From positions 11,886,001-11,950,000 of the forward strand of contig NC_046676.1 in the NCBI RefSeq assembly GCF_003369915.1: a stretch of 64,000 nucleotides of DNA, given 5' to 3'. The DNA comes from Drosophila miranda. Its lineage: Eukaryota > Arthropoda > Insecta > Diptera > Drosophilidae. The notes under the pieces were generated by a model. It was not told the origin of the DNA. It did not search any database and saw only the letters and a list, made by a program, of their open reading frames with translations. Both the position numbers and the translations under genes were made by a program. Positions 28,034 to 40,130 of the stretch are shown here, piece after piece; within the stretch, counting starts at the first letter, position 1; each line of letters starts with the position of its first letter.

Positions 28034-28069
<36 letters not shown>
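28034..28069. repeat. Poly-C run, 36 bases
   Basis: The longest homopolymer in the window, read directly. It could fold as an i-motif, with a G-quadruplex on the other strand. An assembly artefact in its length is likely. Confidence 0.9.
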
Positions 28070-28071
<2 letters not shown>

Positions 28072-29369
28072 TATCCCCCTCTCAATTTCCAGCACATGGC
28101 CTCGCATTTTGCTGGCACTGATGAGGGAGGGTGGGGGTGGATCCTTAAGATCCTTAAGATTTTGTACATTTGCAAATTTTGCATTTTCTCAATGCGTCTT
28201 AATGGCATCATAAACAGGGAGATGCCTCAGGCAGATACATAACTGTATTTGTATCTTTAGAATGGATGGCTCCACGACGGGCTTAGGTGGGTGGGGGGGG
28301 GGGGGGCAGAAACGATGTGTTTTAGTGGGCTGCCAAATACATGTATTTATGCCTCGCCCTGAGGCCTCCTGATTGCCACAGCCAGTGCACTCTTGTTGCA
28401 CCTGCATTTGCCATTTAGCTGCTTATCAGGACGCCTCCCTCTCCCGCAGGCAAACCAAACGACATGACACCAAATTGTGTATTGCGGTCCAAACGACGGA
28501 GGAAGGTGTTCGAAAGGTAATTATATTCGATAAAACACCAATGCCCACGCTTCCGGCCTCCTGGGGAGCCACCACTCGAAAAGACGACAGCTCCGTCTCC
28601 GGAGTGACGCAGCAGCAGTAGAAGCAGCAGCAGCCGCCGCACCAGACACCGATTGAAGGGGCAGGCATTTTCACGGCCAGCTAATAAGCTAACAGCGGCA
28701 TAATGGCCTGTTTCCTGCATGAATTGCCAATTATAGTGGCACCACCAGAACAAAAAAAAGCAACAAAAAGTGCACTGTCAGGCGGGGAATGGAAATGGGA
28801 TTGGGGTCTCCACCCGACCTCTTGGGACGGGACTCTGTGTATGGCTGGCGTGCCGCTGTGATTGATGATGATCGGGATACGGGAGTGAGCGAATGCGTGT
28901 CTGTGTCTGTGTCAGCGTCCCGGATACAGTGTGTGTGCTTTGGGCCAGAAAATAGAACAATTGCCATATCAATGATGTTGCCACACTAAAATCCACTCAA
29001 TAGCGGGACTTGTTTAAGGATACACAAACTATAGATTGCATCTCTTTAGAGGAAATCAATGCGTGCACGAATCAGGCGGAATTTAATGCAAATTTCTATT
29101 TAAAAACACTACATTTATAGCGAGCCAAAATCAATCTTAGAATATCATAGTGCAGACTTCGATTTATGTTCGGGTATCAAGAAAGCATTATGTTGTGCCC
29201 AATATTCCCCAATATTCATAGATGATAGCCTCTCATTGTTTGTTCTTTGCACTACCCACTGTACCACCCTGTAACACATATACAGGGTGTTCTTGTATGC
29301 CAGAGGCAGAGGGGCCGCGGGCTCTTCTTTTTCTTGCATTTTTGTTTGAACCTCGCGCAGTGCGTTGCG

Positions 29370-29720
29370 CTGCTGTCTCCCTCTCTCTTGAAATCTCTCT
29401 CAGTTCAAGCATTACCCGACTAGCATTGCTTTTTGATCTCGCGCTCTCCCAAATACAACATCACAGCGTCACACTCGGCTGAGACGACTCTCTCTCCCGC
29501 TCGCCAGCCTCGCTCTCAGCAAAAATGCGATCTGAAAGCATAACAGAGAGACATACATAACTCAACTACGTAGTTACTGTTTATTCATATGAATCTCCGA
29601 CATGTACATACTTACATACATGCACAACCCTCCCTCATGGCAGCAGCCTATGCAGCCGTTCTCTCGCGTCTGTCTTTCTTGCTTTCGCCTTCCTTATCTC
29701 TCTCGCATTCTGTCGTGCTC
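29370..29720. promoter_or_regulatory. GAGA-rich islands, possible regulatory element
   Basis: Two pyrimidine-rich patches, about 29370-29530 and 29650-29720, carry repeated CTCTC, GCTCTC and CTCGC on the plus strand (GAGAG and GCGAG on the minus strand) interspersed with unique sequence. Fly promoters, boundary elements and Polycomb response elements often look like this. No coding exon follows on either strand, so the role is a guess. Confidence 0.3.
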
Positions 29721-32700
29721 TTGCTGGCATTAAAGCAAGCCTGCCCTTGATTTAAGTCTCGTTCTAGAAAAATCACTTCTGGCACCTCGTCTCTCGTCTT
29801 CAATCCAAACAGCCCCCCCGCGGCTTCAACCACCAAATAATTAAATAAAATAAATTGCAACACACGCTGCTGAAGACGCTCAGAGCACATTAGTCTCAAA
29901 CATACATACATATGTATGTACATATTTGAAAAGCTACAGATTTGTGTTTATATTTCGTTCGGATATGAGGCTTAAATCTGTACTTATTACATTAATTTTT
30001 GTTACGTTAAAACCTGAGAGCTAAGCGGATTTAAAACTATTTTCTACAAAATGTCGATTAAATTGTTGTAAATTAATAATAACTTGTTGACTGGCAACTA
30101 ATTGACCCAAATTTCGCCAAAAGTTTGTCCTTTAAGTGCTGCTGCCAGGAAACGATACGAATATCCCCGTGGCAGTACATGGAAATGCTCTAATAGGACA
30201 ATGAAAAGTTGTCCTAAATAACCGATCGAATTGAATTAGTTACAGGCTAACAGCGGATACTCGTATAAGCACGCACAATTATTGTATTGCGGCGCCCTGG
30301 TCCCGCACGGAGAACACTCTGCCCGCAGGCAAATCCAGTAAAATCCATTTAACAGCCCCCCCCCCCCACACCACCCCCCACCACGCAGTGTTAATGATTA
30401 CCGCTTATCTGTTTCTGTTTCTGTTTCTGCTTCTGATTCTGTTTGGCACCGCCCACTGCACGTTGGTGTTATTTATTAATTACAAGGTTTTAAATTAATT
30501 ACACAGCTTAAAATATTAACAACCCTCACAGGTCTGCCGCCATCAGGGAGAGAGTGGCGGGCGAGCACTTTCTCCCGGGGCTGGGCGGAAGCATCTTTTG
30601 TGGCAGATTGATTTTGAAGACTGAATGAGTGAGATTTTTTGGGGGGGGTAAGCATAAATCATCACAGCAGACTCCAAAAACAAGAAGAAATTTCGTATTT
30701 CGGAAACCGAAACTTTAGATACACTTGGCAGGTCGTAAGAAACAACTTTTACACACAAAGATTTTTCCCTAAAGCTTCTTAATACTAATATATGTATTAG
30801 GCAGGCAGTTCCCCAGCTGTTCTCAGTCTCCCGAGTCCATAAAATGGTTCCAAAAAGGCAAGTGCTTTCTCCCCCTCCACTCCCCCTTGTCCATACACTT
30901 GCCAACGCTTGAAACTGTCAAATTTGCTGTGTGATTTGCGAGTAAATAATAAACATGTTTAGCGAATAAATTCATCAGAAAACTAGCGCGGGGTAGGGCC
31001 GACAGCTCTAACGAGGAGCCAACACATACTCGACCCGCACCGCCCCCCACACCCCCCCTGGCACCACCTGGCGAATGTAAACAAACGGGAAACGACGACA
31101 GCACACGCAGGGGGGGCCTTGGCGCTGCTGGGGGCTGGAAGGGTGGCCATAACAAACAGAACTAACGAAGAGTTGACTTCTGGCGTCACCTAAAATGCAG
31201 CGATTCCCTCAATCTTTCGCTTTCTCTTTCGCTTGTTTTTTTGTTTTGCGGGAATAAATACTAATTTTGATTGTGTTTCATTTCGCTATGGGTTTTAGCA
31301 AAAGTTCAACAGAATTGTGGCAATCTCTGGTGTACTCTCGATAGAGGAAGTGTAAGGATAGTCCCAGAAATACCATCCAAAAGGTTTCTATATTTAAGTG
31401 TATTTCATGCTTCGATCTACTGGCTTTCCCTCATTCATTGTCCCTCCATTCCATCTTTAGCAGCTACTTTCCCCTTTGGTAGTGTTTTTTTTTGCTGATG
31501 ATAATTTTTTCTCTTGTTGATTTCATGGGCTACCTTTTATCCGGTCTCCGGTCTCCGTCCGTTTGGCAGCTCTTTTTTGTATGGTCTGCTGCTGTATGGT
31601 CGGTGGCCTACAGATTGAGCGCTTAATTTGTTAAGCTCGAAAAGTAGAAACACAAACAAATCAGAATATCTCTGACCAAAAGTCAAGGTGTGTTTGCCTT
31701 TGCCGTCCACCGCCCACCCCACACCCCACACCGCCCCCCATGAATGCTCCAGCAGATGTACACACACACTCGTGGATGTGTGGGGTGGGGGCGAGTGTGT
31801 TTCTGTGTATGTTTTGGGGTTTCGAGGGCTTTGCGGGTGCCCAAGTGCCCAAGTGGTTGCTGCATCTGTCTATCAGAGGCGCTGCTTCAATCAAACGCCG
31901 GTGAAGGGGGGAAAAGGACCGTTGGTGTGCCTCCATGTAGCTATGAAATTTGTGTGTGGCTGACATCGGAGCACGCTGTTTGTTCGTTACGTTTTTAGCC
32001 ATTTCGAATCCTTTTTGGCCTTGGCCGAACATCCGACGGGCTCTTGGCCTTTTCCCTGCCTTTTAGTTGCTCTATTTTTGGCTTTTGATGTGCAGGAAGC
32101 TCATCATCAAAGGACCCTGTGATAATTGTGCATGTATAGGTGCGCCTCTCCCCCTGTCCGTGTGTGTGTGTGTCTTTTTTTCTCCCATTTATGCCACCTG
32201 CATGTCGCATTTTTTCCTGCTATTCCTTTTTTTTCCCCCCTTTTGCTGTTTGCACTTGACTTTTCTGTGGGTGCCTGTGGGTGCCTGTGGGTGTGTGTGT
32301 GTTGTGTCTTCCATTGCCTTTTGGCAGTGACTGTATTCCTCTCCACCATCCCCATGTTTTTCTGCTGTTTACAGTTGACAAATATTGACCCGCATTGATT
32401 GTCGTTTTTCCGCTTTTAAATTACTGCCTGAATAACCAGCGCTCATGATGAGAGGATCAGAGAGTGGAATTTCTCAAGGTTTTCACTTTCTTCAGAGCCC
32501 AATGGAATGCTGGGGGGGGCTACGACAAGTAGCCAGCATATGAATCGCATAACCAAGCGGCTCATCATGAACACACTCTCAAAATACTACTTTCCAGCCT
32601 TTGAAGGAACCAAACCCCTAGCTGAAAAGCTATGCCAATCACCGACTGCTCTTGGCCTCCATTGCCTCGTTTAACGGCCAGTCATGACTGGCAGTCGCAA

Positions 32701-34012
32701 ATGGTGCCACAATATTTAGCCATTTTTATGTGCGACTACAATTTCTGTTGATTTTATATTTGGCGTCATCGTTAAAATGGCTTTTATTATTTCCGTTTTC
32801 GGGGCAGTGTTATTAATGTTCTTGTTCTGCTTTTGACTTTACTTCCGATCCACACACACACACACACACACACACCAGACATACTCGTACATGTGGCAAC
32901 AATTTATATTTTTCAATTAAGCAGCAAAAATTGTACGCTTTGTTTCGCACAACTGCAATAAATTTCCACTACCCCCCGGTTCAGCGCCACCCCCTTCTGG
33001 TGGCTTCCGGTTTCAGTTCATTTGGCCGCATATTCGGCGGCGAGGTATTCCGATACTGCTGCCGATACCCGCTCCTCCGTTATGGTTCAATTTCGTTGCA
33101 CATGCGTGTAATTGATGGCCAGCCTTCGGGCAGGACATGCCTTGCAGGTTGCTTCAGCATTTATGTAGCTGTCGATTGGCTTTTCGATGGCCCGATTAGA
33201 TATGGGATCTCCCAGACAGGGGCCTAAATAAGCAGAGATATCTGTAGCAGGGATTCATTTAAGCCCCAAAATACACATTTAATGAATCCAGAATCAACCC
33301 CCATGGATATGCAAACAGATCCCCTTCCTCAGATCGTATCCCAGCCCCCCAACACACATGCCTTGAACAGCTCCCTCTCGTTGGACGCCGTCAAAGAGCT
33401 CGTTTAGCACAACGTTCCGTTCCGTTCCGCTTGCCCGTTTGGCACAATCAGCAAACGGTTTAGCTGTAAAACTAATTGCATTACATCAATTTTTCTGTTA
33501 AAAGTCAATAACCAATCAACAGAGCCCCAAAGCCGGGCAGGGATACGACCCTTGGCTGGCCAACGGAATGAAGCGCGGGTCAAAGTTTGAAAACGTGCAG
33601 TTAAATGCACACAGACACGCACACACGCACACATCATACGAGAGCGAGCGAGAGGGAGAGGGAGAGGGAGAGACGGCGGTCAATTTAATGGCAGCATTGT
33701 GGGGGCATTGAGGGGCATTGGATGTGGCGCTGTAGCGACGAAATAATGACAGGAGTAATCACATTAGCCCCCCTCCCCCGCAGAACAAAATACTTGTACA
33801 CCAGAAACAGGGCTGCCAGAGTTGCCAGAGTTGATTCGATTAAAAATCGAGCCGATTTGCAGATTATCCTTAGCCAAACAGGGCTGCCATCACTCGCAAT
33901 GATTGATAAAATGATGGAGCAATCGATGAGTGAAGAGCCAGCCCTGGAAATGACTGCAACCCTTCCCCTTCCCCTTCCCAAAAAAATACGCTGCCCCAAT
34001 GACGTGTTCATG

Positions 34013-34043
<31 letters not shown>

Positions 34044-34383
34044 AACTTCTGATGGCGGAGGTGGCGCCAAATGCTGACAGGGCACACAGAGATAGACAGA
34101 GACAGAGAGAGAGATGGTGATGGTGAGATGGGGAGAGGGAGAGAGACAGATTGACCAGAGACGACGAACGGAACGTTAAATCGTTAATTGATTACGGGAC
34201 AACATTGATTGTTGTTGTGTTTGTTGTTGTTGATTTTTGCCTCCCTCTCACTCAGTCTATTTCTCCCCTTCGATCTGGTAGCCATCCGTCCCTGGTGGAG
34301 TAGCAGCGCTCTAATGAGTATGAGAAGCAAGTACGGATTACAAGGCATCTCTGAGTGATACCAGAATATGGCCTGCAGCAGAA

Positions 34384-34407
34384 GCAGCAGCAGCAGCAGC
34401 AGCAGCA
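34384..34407. repeat. CAG trinucleotide repeat
   Basis: Eight CAG units outside any gene, of the opa-repeat type common in Drosophila. Confidence 0.85.
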
Positions 34408-35697
34408 ACTGGCATTTTAAAACTAATTGTTAAGCAAGCAGTCATCCCGTGTCCGCCTGCCGAACTCCCAAACGCTGGCGAGCCGATCCATCCATCTATG
34501 GCGGCAAAGGAGCATCCATGTCACGTACGCACAAACCGCAAATACAGACAATCTGGTCGAAATATAACCAGCAGAAGGAAAGGAGGTACCAGAGATGGAG
34601 ATGGGGAGAGGAGAAACGAGTGCCGGCTGAAGGAGTGAAGAAAACAGCCAAAGGCGGCAGCAGCAGCAGCAGCAACTTTGAAATAGAGAAGAGCTCTAGA
34701 GTTCTGGGTCCCTGAGTTCTGTAACCGATATTGCAGTTAAGGCGGTAACGAGTCTGCAACCGAATAGAACCGAAAAAAGGACAAAAGGGACAATCCAACT
34801 AGGATATACCCAGCGATTGGGCAGCATCTCTAGGAGTGGTAGAATAGGAGTAGGATACGGGCTTATGACGTAGGGAATGTCATGGAGCAGCGATGATGGA
34901 AGGCCACATCAATGTGCACACCCTTGTCCTTCTACAAGAATGCAGGGTATCAAAAAGAATAGATGGACTACTCGTACTGCTGCCACTCAAAATTCAGGCC
35001 ACCCCCAGCCCACAAAAAAAAGCAAAGAAATGGCCAAAGGGCTCGGTGCTGGGCCAAGCATGAAAACAAAATACGGTAGAAGGTAGGAGGTAGGAGGGAG
35101 TGCCCGAACATGGTATCGTCTCCTGACAAGCATTTTAAGCAGCAATTATTTACTTTTACTTGATGCCAAATGACAACAACAGCAGCAGCAGATGGAAAAC
35201 GAGTTGCCTGAAAAGCTGGAAGGGCATGGAGTTGGAATAACAAGGGCATCTGTTGTGGATGGAGCCGGCAGCAGCCGGCAGCAGCATGGAATTCAATTTA
35301 ACTATTTTGCAAAATTCATTACAGAATCCATTCGTAGCATAAATTGCCAGCAGTATGAGTCCTTACCAGCCGTAAGGAGGAGCAGGAATGGGAGCAGGAG
35401 TGGAGCAGGAGTGGGAGAAATCTGAAATCTAAAGAAAAGACCCCGAAACACGAAACCTGAGCAACATTGTCTAAGTTACTAATTGATGAACTCTGTTGCA
35501 CTGCCACACGCTCTGTGTGTGTGTGTGTGTGTGTGTGGCATGGATGTAGAACACGTGTACGACACAACTTCGTGGAGCCAAAAACTAAAACCAGGCGAAG
35601 CAGAAAGCCAGCCACCACGTTGCGCTTGTTATTTTAATTTCCGCCTAAAAGTATGCAACAAATTGAAAGGATTACACAAAACTTTATGCCACACGCT

Positions 35698-35700
<3 letters not shown>

Positions 35701-35724
<24 letters not shown>
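35701..35724. repeat. CAG trinucleotide repeat
   Basis: Eight units, followed at about 35768-35805 by a GGCAGC hexamer array. The open frames across both are low-complexity Gln/Ala runs without family features. Confidence 0.85.
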
Positions 35725-35728
<4 letters not shown>

Positions 35729-36950
35729 CCCCAGTCAGCGGCAAGACAAATGCGACAATTTAAGCGCGCGGCAGCGCCAGCGGCAGCGGCAGCGGCAGCG
35801 GCAACAGCAACAAAAACATGCCATAAAATTAATGTCAAGCAAAATGGAGAAACAGCAAACAGTTGCATGCCACCAGCTGAGGCAACGTGTTCCCATTCGC
35901 CGCCTCTGCCTTTGCCTCTGCGGCATCAGCGTCAGCCAAAAAATTGCACCAAAATGATGTGGGTGGGGCACGGATCGGCTTGGCTTGACTCTGTCTCCAT
36001 GTGGGCGTTGCAAGTGCAACAACTTTTGTTGCACATTCAGCAACAGTGACAGTGACAGCAATTTGCTTCTTTCCAAAATAAACTTGGCAACGCTTATATG
36101 GTCGTATTTTGTGGCAAATAAACCGGCGGCAAGCGCCACTGCCAGCCATAAAAACTATGTCGATGTCGACAAATTATGCTACAGAGGGAGCTCCAGAGCT
36201 CCAGAGATGCAGAGCGGCAGAGCACTGAATAAAATCATTCATGTTGCATGCTGCATGTGGCCGCCTCCATGGCTGGCATTTAACACGGAGACAGAGTGAC
36301 TTTTCAGGCGCCACAGCGAGAGAGAGGGAGAGTCCTCGCCCATCTTCTCCTCAATGGGACACAGGGAGATCCAAATCAATGAGGATTTTCTGTCTTCACC
36401 CCCCGCACACTTGCCACTGCACCACCACTCCATGCCGCACTAATGAGTGCATATTGTGCGTGTTGCCATAGAGGAATTTGCCCTCTTGCTGATTTTCCAC
36501 ATTGTAGCGGCACGGCACGCTCTATAGGTAAAACCTGAGGATGGTAGGGCTTTGGAGGGGGGAAATCCATCGAAAGTGGGGCGGCGGAGTATCTCCGGCT
36601 AAACATTCACTCGACCACTCGGTCAAAGGTTCGAGCAATGCCACGATTCCATGAAAGATAATGGTATTCCACAAATCAAGAATTTTTTTGGTGGGGAAAA
36701 CGATAACCTTTTGATCCCAAAACATTGACTGTTCTTTTCTGGGTATTCCTCCGAGTATTTCCAGGTTCTTGACTTCTTTTCTGTTGAAAGAGATCTAGGG
36801 GAGTATTCTGAGAAGGCTGTCCACTCTTTCAGCCCTTCAGATCATCTTCAACCATGCAGCTTCGACGTATACCCCCTGGATCCAATACCCAGTGGAAAAA
36901 CACTCAAAACTACAAAGAAAAACTATAATTAAAATACATTTCGATTAGAT

Positions 36951-37664
36951 CTATGGATTCTGCGGCCCCCAGTTGATGATTTCGAACAATATTTGAAGCA
37001 TCTCATCGACATTGATGTTCTTTTGGTGCAGTCTTTTCAGTGGCGCTTGCAGGTCCGCTGAATTCTGGAATGCAAAGAATTTAGTCTTTCGTTGGTCTTC
37101 GAAGGAAACACCTTTCTGAAGTCATACCCTTGCTCTGTCCACAAGAATCTTGAACTGCTTGTCCCTCAGGGCCTTGTAGAACTTGGCAAAGTCCCCGCCC
37201 TGCCGCACCTTCTGGGAGATCAGGGCGTAGACCTTGGCCCGCGGCAGGGTTTGGACCGCTTCGCGTAGGAATGTGGTAAGATCGCGGTGCAGCATCATCT
37301 CTACGGGCACAGTGCGCGACAGCTGATAGGCCCGCAGTCGCTGGGGGAGGCTGTCCACGAGGCTGGTCACATCGTAGCCCGATCCGTACTCGTTGAGGTA
37401 ATCGATGAGGGCTGCCACCTCGGGCGCGGCACGCACCGCCTGCCAGGTCTCCAGGAACTCGTCGCTGCGCACAAAACCCACTGCCTGGCGGAATCTCGGA
37501 TCGAAGATATAGTATCTGGCGGCTATGTAGCCGATGCGTCGACGCGGCGCAATCGCCACGAAATCCCGCAGATCTCCGCGTAAGTCCGCCCAAGACTCGG
37601 TGGCACAACTGAAGACTACAGCTAGCAAAAATACAGCTATCGGAGCGTGGCCAAGGCAAGCCAT
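36951..37664 (-). CDS. Secreted insect-allergen-repeat family protein, two exons, complete
   Basis: Exons 37128-37664 and 36951-37064, joined in phase 0 across a 63-base intron (donor GTATGA, acceptor TTCCAG), give 216 residues. Residues 1 to about 26 are a signal peptide (MACLGHAPIAVFLL onward). The rest is a single all-helical domain with DLRDFVAIAPRRRI, a repeated L..L pattern and a C-terminal NINVDEMLQILFEII, matching the insect allergen-related repeat family (Pfam Ins_allergen_rp). Members such as the cockroach allergen Bla g 1, mosquito G12 and microvillar proteins are secreted, often into the midgut, and bind lipids. That role here is family inference. It has one domain rather than the tandem pair of cockroach allergens. 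It diverges from the protease gene, with starts about 600 bases apart. No canonical poly(A) signal was seen just past the stop. Confidence 0.85.
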
Positions 37665-37713
37665 TGTCGGGTACTTGAAGATTGACTTTGAAGCCGTCTC
37701 TGGCCGCCAGAGG

Positions 37714-37721
37714 CTTTTATA
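37714..37721 (-). promoter_or_regulatory. TATA box of the allergen-family gene
   Basis: TATAAAAG on the minus strand lies 50 bases before the ATG at 37664, placing transcription start near 37690 and leaving a 5' UTR of about 25 bases. The spacing and sequence are those of a strong, tissue-restricted promoter. Confidence 0.65.
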
Positions 37722-38263
37722 CAGTGCCGTGTCTGGCTTTCAGTGCCGGCGAAAAGCAGGGCAGGTGCTAATTGATGGCCGAAAGATCGAAAACTATTAC
37801 TTTTGCTTTCACCAATGCGTTGGGAACAGTCTAGCTGCTGTTCCCAGTATTCCGCAAGGGGCAACGGGCATAAATCAAGCGATACATTCTTTTGTCTGGC
37901 CCCAAAAGCTGACTGTAATTGCTCCCCATTTGTGCATTAAAAACAATGATTGATTTCATCTCCCACATGCTCTGGTGTCTGGCCCCAAAAATTAGAATTC
38001 TATTGCGTGATTTATGGAGTCTGAAGTAATTTACGAGTCGCCAGAGAATGTCTGACTGAGGCAGGCCCCTATCTTGGGGGCTGTGACCTCCCCTGACCCA
38101 CAAAACATTCGATTAAATTTCGTGGCCCATCTTAAAACTTAATCTCGGGTTTTTCAGGGCAAATATATGCAAGTCTCTGGTGCAAAAAAAAGCCATTGAG
38201 GAGAACAGAGGCGCCTCCATCCAGCATTCACTTTTGTTTGCTTCGAAGGTAAAGAACGCGGCA

Positions 38264-39218
38264 ATGATGGCTCTGGTATCTCTGGTGGCTTGGCTGCTCC
38301 TTGGAGGATGTGGCAGCGTATACGGACAGCTCCTCGAAGAGGACTGCGGTGTCACGAGCGTTATGCAGGCCATGGTGGCCGGCGGCGAGGATGCAGCACT
38401 GGGAACCACTCCGTGGATGGCGCACCTGTACGCAAATGGACAATTCGTATGCGGCGGATCGCTCATCAATCACCGCTTCGTGCTCACCGCCTCGCACTGC
38501 ATTCAACCGAACTCGCGCATGTAGGTATTCCCCAGAGACACTGCCCAGATACATTCTGAACATTCTGTCGCCTGCAGAATCGTGCGGTTGGGAGAGTACG
38601 ATACCAGGACGGTAGAGGATTGCAGGCAGGGAGAGTGTGCCCCACCGCCCACGGATCACTTCGTCGTAAACATCTACAAGCATGCATCGTACACGTCGGT
38701 GGATTACTACGATATTGCTCTGCTGCAAATGCAACAGAGTGTGGCCTACACAGGTGGGAGTCCCCCTTTACTCTTTCTGGATCTCTATACCGAAACCCCT
38801 CTCTCTTCTTTCAGCCAACATCCGACCCATCTGCATTCTGCTGGACACGACAGTGCAGCAACGGATGGACAGCCTTCGGGAGTACACTCTCACCGGATGG
38901 GGCGTGATGTGGGGCGGACAGCGGGCCTCCGTCCTGCAGACCGCCAACTTGACCCAAATCGATCGATACACCTGCGCCCGGTACGGCTACCGCATCGATC
39001 ACACGCACATCTGTGCCGGGGATTTCCGAAGTTTTGCCTGCGTGGGGGACTCTGGTGGCCCGCTGGGCGCCACCGTGCTGTACGATGGGCAGCCCCGTTA
39101 CATTCAATTCGGGATCGTGAGCTTCGGCAGGAAGCCCTGCAATGGCGTGAGTGTCTTCACGAATGTCCTGGCCTACATGCCGTGGATACAGGCGGTTCTG
39201 CAGGTGACCCAGTCCTAA
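38264..39218 (+). CDS. Secreted S1 (chymotrypsin-fold) serine protease, three exons, complete
   Basis: Exons 38264-38520, 38578-38753 and 38815-39218 join in frame across introns of 57 and 61 bases and encode 278 residues. A signal peptide covers about 1-21. The catalytic triad is complete: His78 in TASHC, Asp131 in YYDIALL and Ser224 in GDSGGP. The C106-to-C101 loop and the RLGEYDTRT segment are typical of fly clip-less immune and digestive-type proteases. Two oddities appear. The activation site reads M-VAGG at 37-41 instead of R-IVGG, and the residue at the base of the specificity pocket (chymotrypsin 189) is Phe218. A trypsin-like specificity is therefore unlikely, and activation by a trypsin-like enzyme is not expected at that bond. 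The ATG at 38264 starts the signal peptide. The next codon is also ATG. Confidence 0.9.
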
Positions 39219-39275
39219 ACCGAGAAACATCTTTCAGACAGCATAGAAATATAAAATTAATGAGCAAATGAGCAA

Positions 39276-39281
39276 AATAAA
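39276..39281 (+). promoter_or_regulatory. Poly(A) signal of the serine protease gene
   Basis: AATAAA 58 bases after the stop codon, the usual distance for a compact fly gene. Confidence 0.7.
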
Positions 39282-39442
39282 TCCTTTAAACAAGAGCTTA
39301 CTCTTTCCCCAAACGTCTGGGCAGCATTAGCTTTGGGGTTTTCAGCCACAAAACAGAAATTAATCTGAAAACGGAGCATGGCATAAGAGCTAATTCCAAG
39401 AAAGTGACCTCTTGACCTCATCATCGTTCATTTAAAAGCAGC

Positions 39443-40130
39443 TTGCTTGAGTCTCCTTTCGATTGCCGCGCGATCAAGCCCGAAGCATGCCCCGTCATTG
39501 GATCGCAGGGAAGGTTCCAACTTCTAGAAACTCGCTGCACATTGACCTTCGGATTGTGGGTGGGATGGCTGGCATATCTGCAAAGAAATGAGAGATTTAT
39601 AGGCGACGGAGATCACTTATCGCCTATCGTTTGGGTTTCTAAAGCCATTTCATTGATTGTTTCATTCATTTACTAAATATTGGACTCACACAGAGATAAC
39701 ATATAGGATAGGATGCCAGGACACAGAAAACCAGGGCCCTGCCTGCCATTTGAAGACCATTTCGTCGGGTTTCCTTAAACTCCCGAGTAAATGTGGTGCA
39801 AAAAAGTATTACAAATGAGAATCTCCCTCTCCTATAACCCCATCTTTCATTCAGGCCACACTACACCGTTCTGTGTGCTGTTGGCAGCGCTTTGCAGATT
39901 CCATTGAACAGTTTTCTGTGGCAGAATGGGGCCTGGACTTACTTAGCCTCGTTCTCAAGATCGACCGAAACACCTGCCTGACAGACTTTGCCTTTGAGGC
40001 AGTGATCAGAGTCACATCTGTGCAGAAGATCGCGTGTGAAGGCCAGTCTGAGGATGGTACCCTTAGAGTCCACTACGACCTTTAGTTTGGGATTGTTAGC
40101 CATGGGGCTAGGCTATATATTTGCCTGTAC
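39443..40130 (+). pseudogene. Decayed tandem copy of the S1 serine protease
   Basis: All three exons of the upstream protease have recognisable but broken counterparts. The exon-1 counterpart (about 39505-39650) reads WLAYLQRNERFIGDG where the intact gene has WMAHLYANGQFVCGG, and the TASHC histidine region is gone. The exon-2 counterpart (about 39700-39775) keeps nucleotide blocks such as CCAGGAC and the stretch matching HFVVNIYK, but has no open frame. The exon-3 counterpart (about 39852-40125) keeps an acceptor at 39851, a TGWG-like EWG, IDRNTC for IDRYTC, a ruined active site reading GQSEDGTL for GDSGGPL, and FGIV-S-G after an in-frame stop. It lies in the same orientation about 200 bases after the intact gene, as expected of a tandem duplicate. 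I do not recognise any function. Expression as a short fragment cannot be excluded. Confidence 0.75.

Larger units (their letters stand above)
24106..36950. other. Gene-free interval, about 12.8 kb
   Basis: No exon of a recognisable family is visible on either strand. Contents include microsatellites (GT at 25735-25758, CA at 32851-32875 and 34012-34037, CAG at 34384-34407, GT at 35514-35537, CAG at 35701-35724), long C runs at 28034-28069 and 30356-30367, and GAGA-rich islands near 29370-29720. It may be regulatory DNA or introns of a gene whose exons are elsewhere. Confidence 0.6.

Noticed and set aside
36620..36650. GGTTCGAG, like an internal tRNA promoter box
   Set aside because: The flanking bases do not complete the B box, and no cloverleaf can be drawn around it. 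No tRNA was found anywhere in the window.
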